A stretch of DNA of 64,000 bases, taken from NCBI GenBank assembly GCA_905221605.1, contig CAJNDS010002207.1, positions 62,001 through 126,000 on the forward strand. Reading direction: 5' to 3'. A program made the translations under genes and the position numbers. The DNA is from Symbiodinium natans (Eukaryota; Sar; Dinophyceae; Suessiales; Symbiodiniaceae). Shown here in pieces: positions 36,087 through 48,552 of this stretch. Every line of letters starts with the position of its first letter. Within the stretch, counting starts at the first letter, position 1. The notes under the pieces were generated by a model. The model ran no database searches and was not told the DNA's origin. It saw only the letters and a list, made by a program, of their open reading frames with translations.

Positions 36087-36155
36087 GTATAATAATACAT
36101 ATACATATACATATATATATATATATTTATATCTATGTGTATATATAGATGCGGG
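36087..36155. repeat. (TA)n and TACATA microsatellite
   Basis: ATAATA, ACATAT and a long TA run follow the exon ending at 36062. Confidence 0.9.
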
Positions 36156-39100
36156 ATATAGTACTACATTGAATTATAACAGTGTTTAGAGCCGGAGCTT
36201 GAGGGATTTGGGGAGACTTCTGGGACCCCGTGTTGGCCTTGGCTCTGCCGTTTCTCTCGGGTATCTGAAGGTTTGGGTGCCGTAGGCTGCAACTTCAGCC
36301 ACGAGCCGGAGGCTTGCCAGAAGCCGTAACAACATGGCACTGACACGAACATGGTACTACTGTATTGTTCCCCGCCAAACAGCTCAATTCTGGGGCCGGT
36401 TGACTTGACGTCACTAGAAGTGCGCGACTGCTTACGCTCAGTCGCACAAGCCGCAAACAACCAACTGCCGAGGCTCCCCGTGGCATGCAGTCGACTGGGA
36501 ATCGCTGGACAGAGAGTGGGCTTCAACGCAGGGCCTTCTGGGAGAGAGGCTTCGTTGGAACCTTGTGCCACGCGACTAAGTTCGTCTGGAGCTTTTGGAG
36601 CCTCATCCTGAGCTGATCTACGATCCTGAACTGACAGAGGGCTGTAGGTTTAGAGGTATCCGGCAAGTTCTCCTGACCTGGGAGGCACACTCCTTCTGCC
36701 AGTGCCCGGCGCGTCGCGGAGTACTGCTGGATGCCGCCCCTTCCCAACAAGGCTTGGGGTTGGTGGCACGCGCACCCTAACACGAGTGCGGCACCATCAT
36801 GTGCCATCTTTACCTCCTATTACCTCCTGACATTGACATGTGTGTCGGACAGAACCCCCCTCTCTGTAGGAAGCATTGCGACCCCGACCGCCTCTTCATG
36901 ATGGCCACAAGCGAGAGATCCAACAGCAGACGCTGGACACGAACATGACCGTCTTCCTGCGCGAGCTTTGGCTTGGATTGAAATCCCTCCTGCGCCCACG
37001 CCATTCAACAGCTGACATTTGGAAGGTTTGTGGGCTTCTTAGAGACTGAACTGCCCAGCTCAGACTCCAGAGATCCTACGAGTTTCGCCCGTTTCACGAT
37101 TGCAGCCGCACATTCCGAGGACATGTGGAGACTTGGCGGCTTCTTGGGACAGACCTGCCTGATCCTCCTCGCTCATGTAGGCAGCCTTCCGTCTGCTTAG
37201 GCGGCAAACGAAGCCACAGCAACAAGAGGCAGCTTCCATTCGTTCTGCTATGTTCTGCTTGCGTGTACGGTCTGGATTATCGCGTTGGCGTTGGCTACTG
37301 CAAGATCGTGCAAGTAAGCTTTGACAGCTAATCTAGCATCCTGGATATCATGGTTTCGCCCTTTGTCGAGGGGTGCTGTGTGGAGAGCCCTCTCTGGTGT
37401 GTGGAGTCTCAGGATTGCACTGATGGACTCTGCCACCTTCACCTTGGAGTTTGACAACCAGACCTTAGTGACTTGGTGCTGAGCTTCCTCATTTTTTTGT
37501 TAGCTTGTGGGGGGGGGGTATTGCTGCATCAGTCCATGGAGTCGGCTGCCTAGGTCCTTTCGCCCAGTCCCCCAACAATTCCAAGATCGTGGCGGATGCT
37601 AAGCCCGCTCTAGAAAAAGCGCCCCGGGGCCGTAGACCACAGTGCGCAGACCCAATTCCTCAACGGCCCAGCCCCTGAGCTGGGCAGGTGAAGTCTTACT
37701 GCCGTGACGTGTTGGAGATGCTCTCCATGTCCTCCTGTCTGCGCTGGCTGAAGCTGGGCTGCGGTTTGGGCAGAAACAAGTGTGGGGGTTTTCGCCCACT
37801 TGGGAAAGGCAATTTTCTGACATGGGGCAGCAGTACGCGGGAGGAAGGCAGCTATGCTTCCTAGAGGCAAGTTTCTAAGTCTCTCATTGACGCTGCCCAC
37901 GACACCATGAAACTAAGCGCACTGCTTCGCATTTCCCGAAGCAAACGCCTGTTTTACGGTTGATCTAAGCACGAGAAAGCTGAAATTGGTCGCTGCAGGA
38001 CGAGACCTTTCCCTTGCTAAGTTTTGTTAGTTTGGAGGGATCCCCGTTCCTTCCACCGTAGCAGTTGGGACCGCTAGATTAGATGCATCTTGCTGCGGGA
38101 CTATACAAGAAGCAAGCAACAGCGAGAGGACACGAATCAGCGACGAGACCTGAATCATCATGCGACCGCAAGAAAAGATTCCTTAGCAGAACAGGCACAG
38201 TCCAAATGCATGTTGAGCTTTAGGTTCAGCGACCTAGGATACAAGGAACAGCAGCAACAGATGCAGAGGCGTCGGTCTTGGGAGAACAGCGTTCCTTGCA
38301 GAATGGAATTGAAGTGTGCTCAACTCTTGACCGTGCGAAAACCCTGTTGCGGGTGGCGTTTACCTTGGGAGTCATGTCACATGGTCGCCTTCGACAATTC
38401 AATGGTGCGTACCCAGATCTTGTCAAGAGACCACGAGGGCGCACCGGAGAACAAGAAGAGACGCGAAAGACAGGAAGAAAGACTGAGACAGAGGGAGAGA
38501 AGGGGAGCCGAAGACCAACAAAGCCATGAACTGCGACCCGTGCGCAGTGGTCAGAGTGATGCACCTAAATCCTAAAATCCCACACTTTTCGCTTCCAGTT
38601 ATGAGCCCGAAGCAGGCCTTAAGGGGAGGAGGCCTCACGCTGCCTCACACCGCCGATCTCTGCGCTCGGTGGCCATGCATGCGAGAAGAGGGATGAGGGT
38701 GGAAAGGGAGTGGCTGCCTCCGGTTCGTTGCGAGCGCCCTCGCCCACCGACAGCTCGTCATAGTCACGTCTTGCCAATTGACACGTGAGCGGCTTTCCCA
38801 TGCCATCGGTATCCCCCAGTCCAGTGTTTAAAGTTTGGATCTCGATCTTAGAGCGACAGGTGAAAGCGTGCTAAAGGACAGTTACTCTGAACTGCACGGA
38901 AGCCGAATATTATACTGCAAGCTGACTGTTGCATGCCGAAACGGTGCGTGCAGCATGGTCTCTGCTTGTGGCCCATGCGCATGACTCATGTGCAACTGCC
39001 ATTAGGCGCAGGTAGAAACATGTTGCGTCGCAAGAGGGAGGGGGAGAGGAAAAGGAGAGGCAGAGAGAGTGCAAGAGGGTTGCTTTGGCCGACCAGAAGG

Positions 39101-39780
39101 GTTCGATGGGTTCCGGAGGTTGCCGGCACTGGCGCCTTCTGTGCGTAAACGCCCCCAGGAACAGCTCCGAACTGGGAAACTCGATCCAATGTCAGGCTGG
39201 CGGACAGCTTCAGGTTTCACGGTTTGAGGGCCTGATGGGGCTTACTGGGCTATCGTGCAGGGGTCTTAAGCCTCGAACCCTGGAACCCTGGAACCCTCGA
39301 AACCCTCGGAATCTCGAATGCTCAAGCCCGAAACCTGAACAGCTGCCAGATCCCTGAACGCCTTAGGCCGCCCCAAGCCTGCAGCCTGAGGCATCGCCAA
39401 GCTGTCCCAAAACCCAAACTCCCAAGGATCCAGCCCCAAACAAAATCCTTTGTCGCCCTACCTTGTGGACACCCCGAAATACAGAAAGAATCAGGGTGGA
39501 CACCCTCAAGCCTAAGAAACCAAACCCTTCAAAGACGCGATGGCAGGCCCAGGGCCCTGAGCTGTTAATGCAAGATCTGATGCGGAGCTGGCAGGGGGAG
39601 GTGGCCACCGTGACGCCCGGCTGAGACTTCTCCTCGTTTGCGTGATGTGCCACTTCTTGCATCTTCTTGCTTATCAGCAGAAGGGAGTCAGCAGGAACCC
39701 GGGTCGCAAGTTTTCCGTTCTTGGGTCAGGAAGTTCCAGGGAGCTGTCGAAGCATTCGTAAAGAAAGGGCCGAGCTTCCT
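36156..39780. other. No supportable gene
   Basis: At 38415-38560 a Lys/Arg/Glu-rich frame (ENKKRRERQEERLRQRERRG) could be a coiled-coil exon, but the purine-rich composition alone can produce it. Other open frames are short and unordered. Confidence 0.35.
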
Positions 39781-39785
39781 GACCG

Positions 39786-39924
39786 GAGGCATGACGCCTA
39801 CACCGGTCACCAGAGCGGAAGCCTCCAAGCCTTCGTGCAGCTGGCAGACCACTGGGAACTCTCGGCGCTGGCTGCGCAGGGCTGCACAGCTACCATCAGC
39901 GGCTTGGAAGAGCTAAAGCTGCAG
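39786..39924 (+). CDS. Candidate exon, possibly part of a BTB-like fold
   Basis: One frame reads DAYTGHQSGSLQAFVQLADH, WELSALAAQGCTATISGLEE and LKLQ. The stretch FVQLADHWELSALA resembles the helix pair near the end of BTB domains (pattern LLxLADxYxLxxLxxxC), a tentative match from memory. Borders are approximate and no other part of such a domain was found nearby. Confidence 0.3.
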
Positions 39925-41061
39925 ATTTCTACATTCCTTGAGCTTAGAAGCCCCTGTTTCACCTTTCGAGTGGGATTCTTCCGCCGCGCACATCACTTTC
40001 GACATTCATTTTTGCATCTCCGAGTTTGAAACCCCTGAAGGCGCACCCAGTCACCACCTCCTTCCTATGCTTTAACACTGTAGTTGCGATAGATGCGTGT
40101 TCGAAGTTGAAAGACCCTCCCGTGAACAGTGCTTCAAAAGTTCCAGCGACATGGGATATAATGAGCAGTTTGCGCGACTTTTGCTGTCACAAGGCTTGTC
40201 TTTGCATGGATGTTGATTTGAGACCGGCGGGACTGAAAGCTCGGAACATATAGGATCATGAAGGTACATGAGAGAGACATTGGAGGTATAGTCAGGCGAG
40301 CTTACCGCGCTTCATGACCTGCACAGCATAGCAGCAAACGAAAGCAATCAGGACAGAATGTCAGGTTGCACTCTCAAGCGTTCGGATCCCCAAACTTCGA
40401 AGGACCCAGTGCCAGAAAAAAACAAGCCTGTCCTTGTAATGCAGTGGCCTCCATAGCCTCCCAGGTGGAGGCAACTTCGCGCTCCGGCCGCCGACCTTGG
40501 GTGCACCTGCAGGGTTTGGAGATGTTGGGGGCCATTGGGAAATCTAGGACGAACAGGCTTTGGCGGCTATAGGGCTTTTGGGCAGTGATGTGATGCAAGA
40601 AGGGTTGCTCAGTCAGGGTTCTGTAGGGTGTCGACCCTGGAGTTGGGGCTTCCGATGTCTCGGCCGTGTGACATCCTGACGCCCCGTATTCCTGACACCC
40701 AACAGCAACCGGTAATCATGCCCGCACTTCTGAACGCTGAGCAACCTCTGCGTCTCCCCACGAGACGCCTTTGAGGTAATGCCGCAACACCCCGAGATGT
40801 GAAAACACGCGCAACAGCTTGGAGAGTCTTAGGCATCTTAGCAGTCGTAGCGAAATCGCGGCATGGGCCATCAAAACTGAGGTCCACAGGCGGTGGGGAG
40901 CACGTCTGCTCTGTCACGTCATCTTCTGATACTCGCCGAGGGTCGTGGCTGCGAGGTGCTTGTTTCGGCCCACGTTGTTGTTGTCCGAGGTTTCTTCTGC
41001 GATGGGCAAGGCGGACTAGGATTCGGTGTTGTGTCGTTGAGCGTGGGGCCGGGGGCATGTC

Positions 41062-41205
41062 GTGCATGTTGTTTGCGTTTGTATTTGTGTTTGCGTTTGC
41101 GTTTGTGGTTTTGCTTGTGCTTGTGCTTGTGCTTGTGCTTGTGCGTGTGCTTGTACGTGTGCGCGAGAGTGTGTGTGTCTGTGTGTGTGTGTGCTTGTGC
41201 TTTTA
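41062..41205 (+). repeat. (TGTGCT)n / (GT)n tract
   Basis: TTTGCG and TTGTGC hexamers are followed by GTGTGT runs. Frames across it translate to Cys-Val or Thr-His repeats. Confidence 0.85.
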
Positions 41206-41626
41206 GCGCTTGCACACGGGCAAAACTCCCTCCATCCCTGCCGTGCTTGTAGCCTTACCCGAACTTGGGTCCCAAACTCATGGGGTGATTGTGTCAGGGG
41301 CGGCGACCTTTGCATCCAAAACGCCCCAGATCCAGGTGCCGCCCGCGCCCTCCACGCCGACGTTGCGCTGTTTAGACCTGGGCCTGAACAGATCCCTGCT
41401 CTGATACTAGCCGGTGGTTTTCGGAGTGGTTGAATGACGGGGTTTGGAGTGCGTGTGGAGTGCGGTGCTTTCAAGGTCTCTTGTACGCATTTTTGGTTTC
41501 AGCGTTGCGCCAAGCTGACGGGTTCTTTGTGGGGTCCTCGTTGTAGGGCTGATCGCCCCAAACGAGCCAGGAACGAACACGTTTCCCGTTGCAGCACTGC
41601 ATCACTACTTCATCGTAAGCATAGGC

Positions 41627-41670
41627 AAGCTTATGCAATCTTAGGCAAAGGAAGCTTATGCAATCTTAGG
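41627..41670 (+). repeat. Two direct copies of a 19-bp sequence, 25-bp spacing
   Basis: AAGCTTATGCAATCTTAGG occurs at 41627-41645 and again, identically, at 41652-41670. The preceding GCATAGGC can pair with the TTATGC inside the repeat. Confidence 0.9.
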
Positions 41671-44002
41671 TTCTTCCCAGACAGTGTGTCAACAACTAAC
41701 AAGCTCCAACGTAAGAGGGGCCAGGCGGATGCCACCGCAGGTGCATTTTGGACGAAAATCGCGCTCTCGCCCAGGTGCGGGCGTGACTCGAAACTGCCAT
41801 CGCTTTTTGACTTCCGAGCACGTGACGGTTGAAACGGTCGTCGCTTTTGGTCGTTTCGCTGTTTGGGGTCTGCGCTGGCATGATAAGCTCTAAGCTGCCC
41901 GTGTGAAGACATGACATTGGCATCAACAATAAAGAACAAATGTCCGAGGTGGTGTGTGATTCCCAAAAATCAGCATTCCAAACTCCAGCAGCTTTGCTTG
42001 AGAAGTGCACGGGAGCTGACGCTCTACAGTCCACAGGGTTGGAGTCCTTCAGTTGTCACCAGCCATCGCTTTCTTCCTTGAAGGCCGGATCAGAGTTCAC
42101 ATTCCAAAATCTGAAGCCACCAAGCAGGTAAGGCTGACGGTTCCTAGAATTGGCTTGTCGTGCATGTTGGCTGCATGGTGAGGTCGCTTCAGCTCGGTCA
42201 ACGAGAGCTATTTGAACCCAACCTTCGTGGGCCCTTTGCCTGGTTGTGCACTTTCGGGCGCATGGATCATGGCATGACTGATGGGTTGCTGAGGCAGCCT
42301 CAGAGGAATCGATGTTCACAAGTTCGGGTTGGATTATGTTGCCGAAGCAAATGCTGGCGAATGGCAAAGGCCTGAACCCGAGACCGAGGCTGCGTGGCGC
42401 GGATCTTCCGTGGCTGCGCGGGGCGCAGCGCCTCGGCAACGCTGACGGCTTTCCGAAGCGCCTGCCAGGCTGTTCGGTTTCGAGGGCTACGCTGGGGCTA
42501 CATTCTAAGCTTGCAAGTTGGGGCTTGAGAAGGTCTTGTGGTCTTGACTTGAGGGGCTTGGGCTTCCCGCTAAGGGTGTGAGAATTTTCCGGTGCCATCA
42601 GGCTGTCATCAGGGTGTTGAGGTTTGGCAGTGTATGGCAGTGTAAGTCCAGCGGCTGCTCAGAGACCTGCAAAAAGAAGCCCGCGAAGCTCGCGGGCCTC
42701 AAAAGGGGCCAGAGGCTTCAAGTTCACGCAGTCCCAGTGATGCTCTTGTTTGTGTGGGTTACCTGTCGGCTCGTTTTGTGCGGTTGACAGGCGACGTGCG
42801 CTGTCCTGATGCTGTTCGGGCTTCCTGCCTATGACAGAGCTACCAAAGGGTTTTCTGCTGCCATGGTTATGGGTCGCATGGGGGCGTGATATGAATAGGG
42901 GCTGGCAGGGATGTAATTGGATAAGCGGTAGGGGGGCAGTTAGATGACAGGCCGCCCCAATGTTGACAAACAGAGTCTATCAACACTGCAGACCTAACAC
43001 CTAAATATCCTGCAAAGGCCAAGCGGGCTCGATCTGCAAAGATTGATCGCTCATGTTTCATGGCCCTTTCGAGGTACATCCGCATGCTGTGCATGCGAGT
43101 AGGCTGCCAGCGCCGGAATGGCATCGACCGAACCTGCTGCTTTGCTGAGCCTTAACTAGGGGCTTGGCATGGGCATGCCATCCGAACCCTGCGATCCCAA
43201 GCCGCATGCGTGAAGCACCACCTTGTCAAGACACATATCGAATATGAGTTGCCAGGACAACTTCCATATCCTCCCAAAAGACCGGAGGGTAGGTGGTGCT
43301 GTGGCCATAATGCATTTGCATGAAGTAGTGCCGTCTGCAGCACCGACCGAGAATCACCATGATGTAAGCCAGACCAGAGCCACTCTTGAAGCGCCAGCCC
43401 CTCTTATTTCGCCGTTCGATGCTCTGCTCAGGGTTGTGCGATGGCATCCAGCAGGCGCTCACCCTCGCCGGATCCCGTGTGGGCGTGGGGTCTCGAGGCT
43501 GCAGAAGCGTTCGAGGCCACGGGGTGACGGTTGAGCCCCAGGGCTTCGAGAAGGCCAAGGGTGAGTGGAGCGGTTGACCTTCTTGGACAAAGCCCAACAG
43601 ATTGGTCTCTTCCTTTCTGCCTTCTCCCACAGTTCATGCTGCAACGTGCAGAACGCAGAGTTGTGCCCCCAAAAGGCCCCTTTAAGACCTCCAAAAAAGA
43701 CCCCCATCCCCACAGCAAGCCACTCCAAGGCTGCTCATGGCCTCGCTCCTACAAGTGGGCACCCGGTCTTCTTTAGTAGAGTCGAGATTTCTCAGGTTGG
43801 GTTTAAAAAGGGCCCCCAAATGCCACAAACTCCCTCCAAAACCCGGCGAATTTGAAGTCTTGCTTTGACTTGAGAGACCTTCGGACACCTGCCTCCCCTG
43901 TGCGGGTGTGAGAGCATGAAGAAGCCCTAGGAGCAGTAATGGGGCATCTCCCCACTTTGTTGCTGCCTTGTTCCCATAGAGTGTTTGGGATGATTCCGGC
44001 CG

Positions 44003-44024
44003 CCCCCCCCCCCCCCCCCCCCCC
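44003..44024 (+). repeat. Poly-C tract
   Basis: About 22 consecutive C residues. Confidence 0.9.
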
Positions 44025-45574
44025 GAACTTCCCGTAGGTACTTGATGCTTAGGGGGTTGTGGGCTAGGTTGCCATGCCCGAAGCTCTCCACGCCCGAGGC
44101 TTCACCGTCCTAGCATCAGAGGTGGCCTCCAACTGGACTGAGGGGGTTCCCGGGGTCTGTTGCTGGGCTTTGGGCGAAGAGCCGCTACGGGGTGAGGGGA
44201 TGCTCTGGGAATATTTGACGGTAAGCAAAGGAAGCATCTTTCAGCTTTTTCCAACTTCATCTTTGCAGGATCCTCGAAGGGCATGGCCTTCGCCTTGCCT
44301 CGTCGTTGAGGCTGACTTGGGGGTGAAGAGGGCCCTCAAAAAGCGCTCCAAAGGCCGAAAGCACAAAGGTGCTGAATGTGAGTTGGGCGCAAGATTGTGT
44401 GCTTGCACTGGCCTTGCTCCTTGAGGTCTAAGCGGTGTAAAGGCAAACTCTGTGTGATGGCCTAGCAAAGCCACGCCATCGAGGATCTCACCGTTGAAGC
44501 TGGTGGATGTGCTGCTGATGCTGGGGATTTGGCGCCCTTGCTTTGACTGCTTTGTCAGCTGGAAAGGGGGGCTGATAGGATAGGCCTTTGGGAGATGGAA
44601 GAGGAAGTGCAGTATGGCATAGAGCTTCTAGGGCCTTGTAGGGAAGAGCTTTTTGGGGTCCAAGGCCTGCACCCCAGCATAGTGATGCAGGTTGCCTGGG
44701 GAGCGTCTATTTCGCGATCTTCCTGAAGCCACCAAAACTTCCACACACTACATGATTACACATGATTACCTTGCTCGTCTCACCGAGACCGAGGATGCAG
44801 CTCATAGTCTTCCTGGTGGCTGTGTGCCATGGCGGAGACGCAGTCTTGGGGATCCACCACCTTGGAATCCCATCTTCCTACCTTCCAACGAAGTCACGAC
44901 GTCACTTCTATTGGTTCTAATGGGCCCCAGCTTGTGAGAGATTTGCTATCAGGCAGAGGGTGGTGCAGGGGTTGGACAAGTGCTCTCGTCGCTGGGGGAA
45001 GCCCATCAAAAGGCTTACTGCATCCCAGGTGTTACAACGTGGTGCTCCATATTCAGCTGCGGAAGCAGATCCTGGCGCTCCCAAGGTCTGCCAAATGTGC
45101 CATCTGAGACTGGTGGGGGATGGGCGTTCTGGGAGTCTTGAGCCCCGTTTTGCTTTTTGCCACAGGTCCGTCCTCTTTGGGCAGAACACCGAAGTGCCAG
45201 CAGCTTGGGGATCAATGAGTCCTTTTCTTCTGAGTCCTTTTCTTCTTGTGCCTTTGATGCCATTGTCTTGGCTGCGGAATCTTGGATGCTCACACCCTTG
45301 TTCACGACTGTTTTGCGCGAAGCTGGGTCACGGTTCACAACACATCTACCGCCTCAGAATTCAGGATAGCTACCGTGGTCCGGACTTGAAGGACCCTCCG
45401 TGAGCTCACTGCGGTTGTCCACAAAGCCTCGAAACCTGTTGTGGACACCCTGCTCCCTCCACCGAGGCGCAGAAGCCTGCAGATGGTAGTGTTCACTGAG
45501 TGCGAATGACCCCTTGTGCCACGTGGCGCCAAGACTTGCAAAGGGCACCAGCGCCTGAGTTTCGTTTGCGCCAG

Positions 45575-45665
45575 CAACTGACTCCCACACCGGAGGACTT
45601 GAAGCGGATGGGCAGCACGAGTTTGGTCTATGCGATGTACTTCCCTGGCATCGCCCGGCACTCAG
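45575..45665 (+). CDS. Candidate exon, unknown protein
   Basis: After a CCAG acceptor the frame reads QLTPTPEDLKRMGSTSLVYA, then MYFPGIARHS, to a GTTTTT donor. The sequence has the look of a conserved globular segment with paired AG and GT. No family recognised; no joinable neighbours found. Confidence 0.4.
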
Positions 45666-47807
45666 GTTTTTTCAGTCGGGACATTTGCCTGACAGCCGAT
45701 CGGGCTAGCAGCTTGAGTATTCCCCTGCAGAGCGAGCTCTTCCCCTCCCTCTTTCAGTTGAGGTTTTCTGGCACTTCTTCTACGCCTCTTGGATCTTGGT
45801 GCTGCTGCCCGACTGAATCAGGGACCAGGATCGAGTAGGCTGGGCGCTGGACCTTTCGCCCAAATTGGGTTCGGGTGAGGTCGGTCAGGGTCATGCAAGG
45901 TCGTGCATGAAAGATGGCGGGCTAGCGTCAAGCAGGGCAGGAGAGGGTATTGATGAGGGTTCTGGAGTCTCCGTTCAGACAGGCTTTGAATAGGCTCTGA
46001 GACGGGCAGGATTCGATTTGGAAGTTCAACTCGGATTTTGGATTTTTTGGGGGCGAGAGGGTGGTGCCCAACCTGGGGAAGCAAGGGTTTCTGCTCCTTA
46101 CACATCCTTATAGCCTAGAGTCCGATATGAAGCCTGGAAGGAAGCCTTTCTTTGGGAAGCCATGCTGCCGATTCAGTGTAGGCCGAACATCCACTGCGCC
46201 AACTCTCCAGGATGTTTTGCTTTGCACTGGGCTGCTTGGTCGTCGTGGGGCAGCCAGTGCCTGGACCTGACTGGCTGCTTTCCCAACCTGTTCCGGGTCG
46301 TGTTTGTAAGAAGCCAAGAGATGTTGGCAGTCAATTTGTTCTTGGCGGTCAAAAGCAGAAAGCTTCAGAGTGTCGGAGTGCGAGTCTTATACTTCTCTCC
46401 GCCGAACTGCGCCTCAAGCAACCTTCATGAACACTTTCGCGCTGCAACTCTCGCGTTGTCGTGTTGAACGACAGTGGCAATGACAGTAATTGCAGAAATG
46501 CCGAGGCCGAAACTCGCAGCGTACATGCCAAGCGTATCTGGCCAGTGCTGAACCCCCGGCATGTGTTGAAGTTGAGGGAGGTCACTTCGTTTGTTACATG
46601 GCCTTTGAAGGGCCCGAAAAGCTGTGAAGAGCCTTCAGGGCATTCTGGAAGCCTCAGGACCTACGGCAGCTTTCTTTGCTCTGTGCTCTTAGCCCATTTC
46701 GTGACGAGCATCCTGGCGGCAGAAAAGGAGGGTGATTATTCAGACTCACGTGCTCGGCTCGTATGATGTAGAGTCACAGCGTGATGGCTGTGCCACTGGC
46801 AGATCCTGACAGAACACGCGTGGGGTTGACTTCGAACATCGCCTTGCCGTTTGCTCGTGCATCTCGTCCCCACGTCTTCCTGCCTCCCCTCCCTACCTCC
46901 CTTTTGCGACACCTCTGAACCGGGTTTCCATTTTGCATCAGGACTTTTCACGCAGCGGTGACACTTGCTTGCAAGCATGGCGGTGCAGCAAACGTCAACA
47001 GAGGCTGTCAATATCGAACCGCCGCTCGAACAAGGCAGCGGCGCACCCGACCGAAGTCCAAAATCCCAACCTTCAACTTCCGAGCCCCGATCCGAAAGCT
47101 CTGAAGGTTTCAATCTTTCAATCTTAAACTCGACACCGTTCAATGGATGCCAGCTGCTGGGCTTAGAGGTCTGCTGCGGCGTCATGGGCGGGGGATCCAG
47201 ATTCGCTGCCTCCCAGCTGCGGAAGTTTGATTTTGGGCGCAAGGTTTTCAGCTTTTTCAAAGCTATTCTTTCAGTTTTGTCTTGGGGCCAGTGCGACCTC
47301 TAGGACTTTCGGTTTGATCGTCTGAGGGTTGACCTTCTCGTCATATTCAGCTCACGCGATGCTGTAGAGGTAAAGCTGCCAGACGTTCCAACACAGGGCC
47401 CGCTGAGAGGTCACAGAGGCGTTTGCTTGTAGCACAGACTTCGATGTCAGGCACCAAGCTGAGGGGATAGCCGTAGCCGTAGGGCAGGATTGCACCCTCA
47501 CCTCCTGGTGACCTCCGCGTCGTGTTTCTGGGCTGCAGAGGCTTCGGCTGTTGAACGCGAGGCCGACGCATTAAATCAATCTTAGCACCAGAACGCCCCA
47601 CCCACCACACAAAGTCTGGACCAAAGCGGTGAGCAGCGCGTCGATCCAGAACTGAGGCCTTTGCCTCTTCTCCTGGTATGAGGCCTGCCGGCACACCCCT
47701 GGGTTCTGGATGTCAGTTCAGAGCTGCGGGCCTGTGGTTGCTTGGGGTTTCCGGCTAACTTGCGGCCCTTGTGCGAGAATCCTCCTGCAGTTGCCATACG
47801 CATCCAG

Positions 47808-47874
47808 GTTATGCTGTTTCTCCTTTCCTTCGCGGTGGGCCCGACCGCCGCACTCTGGGACTACATCAAAGGCA
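47808..47874 (+). CDS. Candidate membrane-spanning exon
   Basis: Between ATCCAG and GTAGAA the frame reads VMLFLLSFAVGPTAALWDYI, then KG. A hydrophobic helix followed by a charged turn fits a polytopic membrane protein. It may belong with the exons at 48464, 50698 and 51359, but that grouping is only inferred from proximity and shared character. Confidence 0.4.
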
Positions 47875-48463
47875 GTAGAATGGGGCTTCTGGTCCGGTTG
47901 AGGTGTGGGTTGCAACCTGTGTAGCAACACCATGCTCTAGCATTGCCAGTAAGAGAAACGATGCAAACATTCTTCTTCAACATATTTGCTTGTGGCCTCA
48001 CTAGCTTGTTCGACCCTGGGTAGTATTTGAAGTGGCTGTGGTTGCAAAAGGTGAATCTGCCGAGCGCAAGGTGACATCGTGTGCAGATGGACCTCTTTAT
48101 ATCTCTGCTGTGGGGTGTTGGGTTGTTAGGCAGGTGGCAACGCAAACGTCACACCGACAGGCTTCCTCTGCACAGTCTTGGCTTCTCTAATCATCGAGAA
48201 GCCGAACTTCACCCAGCCCCTCGTCATGAGACTGTGCCCGAGAACCTGCGAGGGGCCCGATGCCTGCTAGTAGGGGAATATACGTAATCTACTCTAAGCT
48301 ACACAAGGGCCAGTCCGGCAGGGCTTTCTGAACGTTGGCCATTGCGGTCGTTGGAACAGCGACCTCCGCAGTACTCTCTATGCCTTCAGCTCCTTTAGAC
48401 TGCTCTGCGCGTTTGCGTTTGCGGTCTGAGGGCTTTCGGGTGCTGACCGGCTGTTCAATGAAG
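47875..48463. other. No exon seen; possible intron
   Basis: No ordered open frame. If the flanking candidate exons belong to one gene, this is an intron. Confidence 0.3.
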
Positions 48464-48552
48464 GTTTGGGGAGCTGGCGGACTACGTCTACTGCACCTAC
48501 TGCGCAGCCCTTCTCCTGGAGCGGATGGATCGGGATCGCTTGGAGGACGGAA
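48464..48552 (+). CDS. Candidate exon, unknown protein
   Basis: After an AAG acceptor at 48461-48463 the frame reads FGELADYVYCTYCAALLLER, then MDRDRLEDG, to a GTTTTC donor. The amphipathic Tyr/Cys/Leu-rich stretch followed by an acidic-basic turn is clearly protein-like. The alternative frame (NEGLGSWRTTSTA) is not. Family unknown. Confidence 0.4.

Larger units (their letters stand above)
39925..45574. other. No supportable gene; simple repeats
   Basis: A TGTGCT/GT-rich tract spans about 41062-41205, a duplicated 19-mer lies at 41627-41670 and a C tract at 44003-44024. Several short frames, such as 44074-44220 (ALHARGFTVLASEVASNWTE), are protein-like but lack paired splice sites. Confidence 0.35.
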
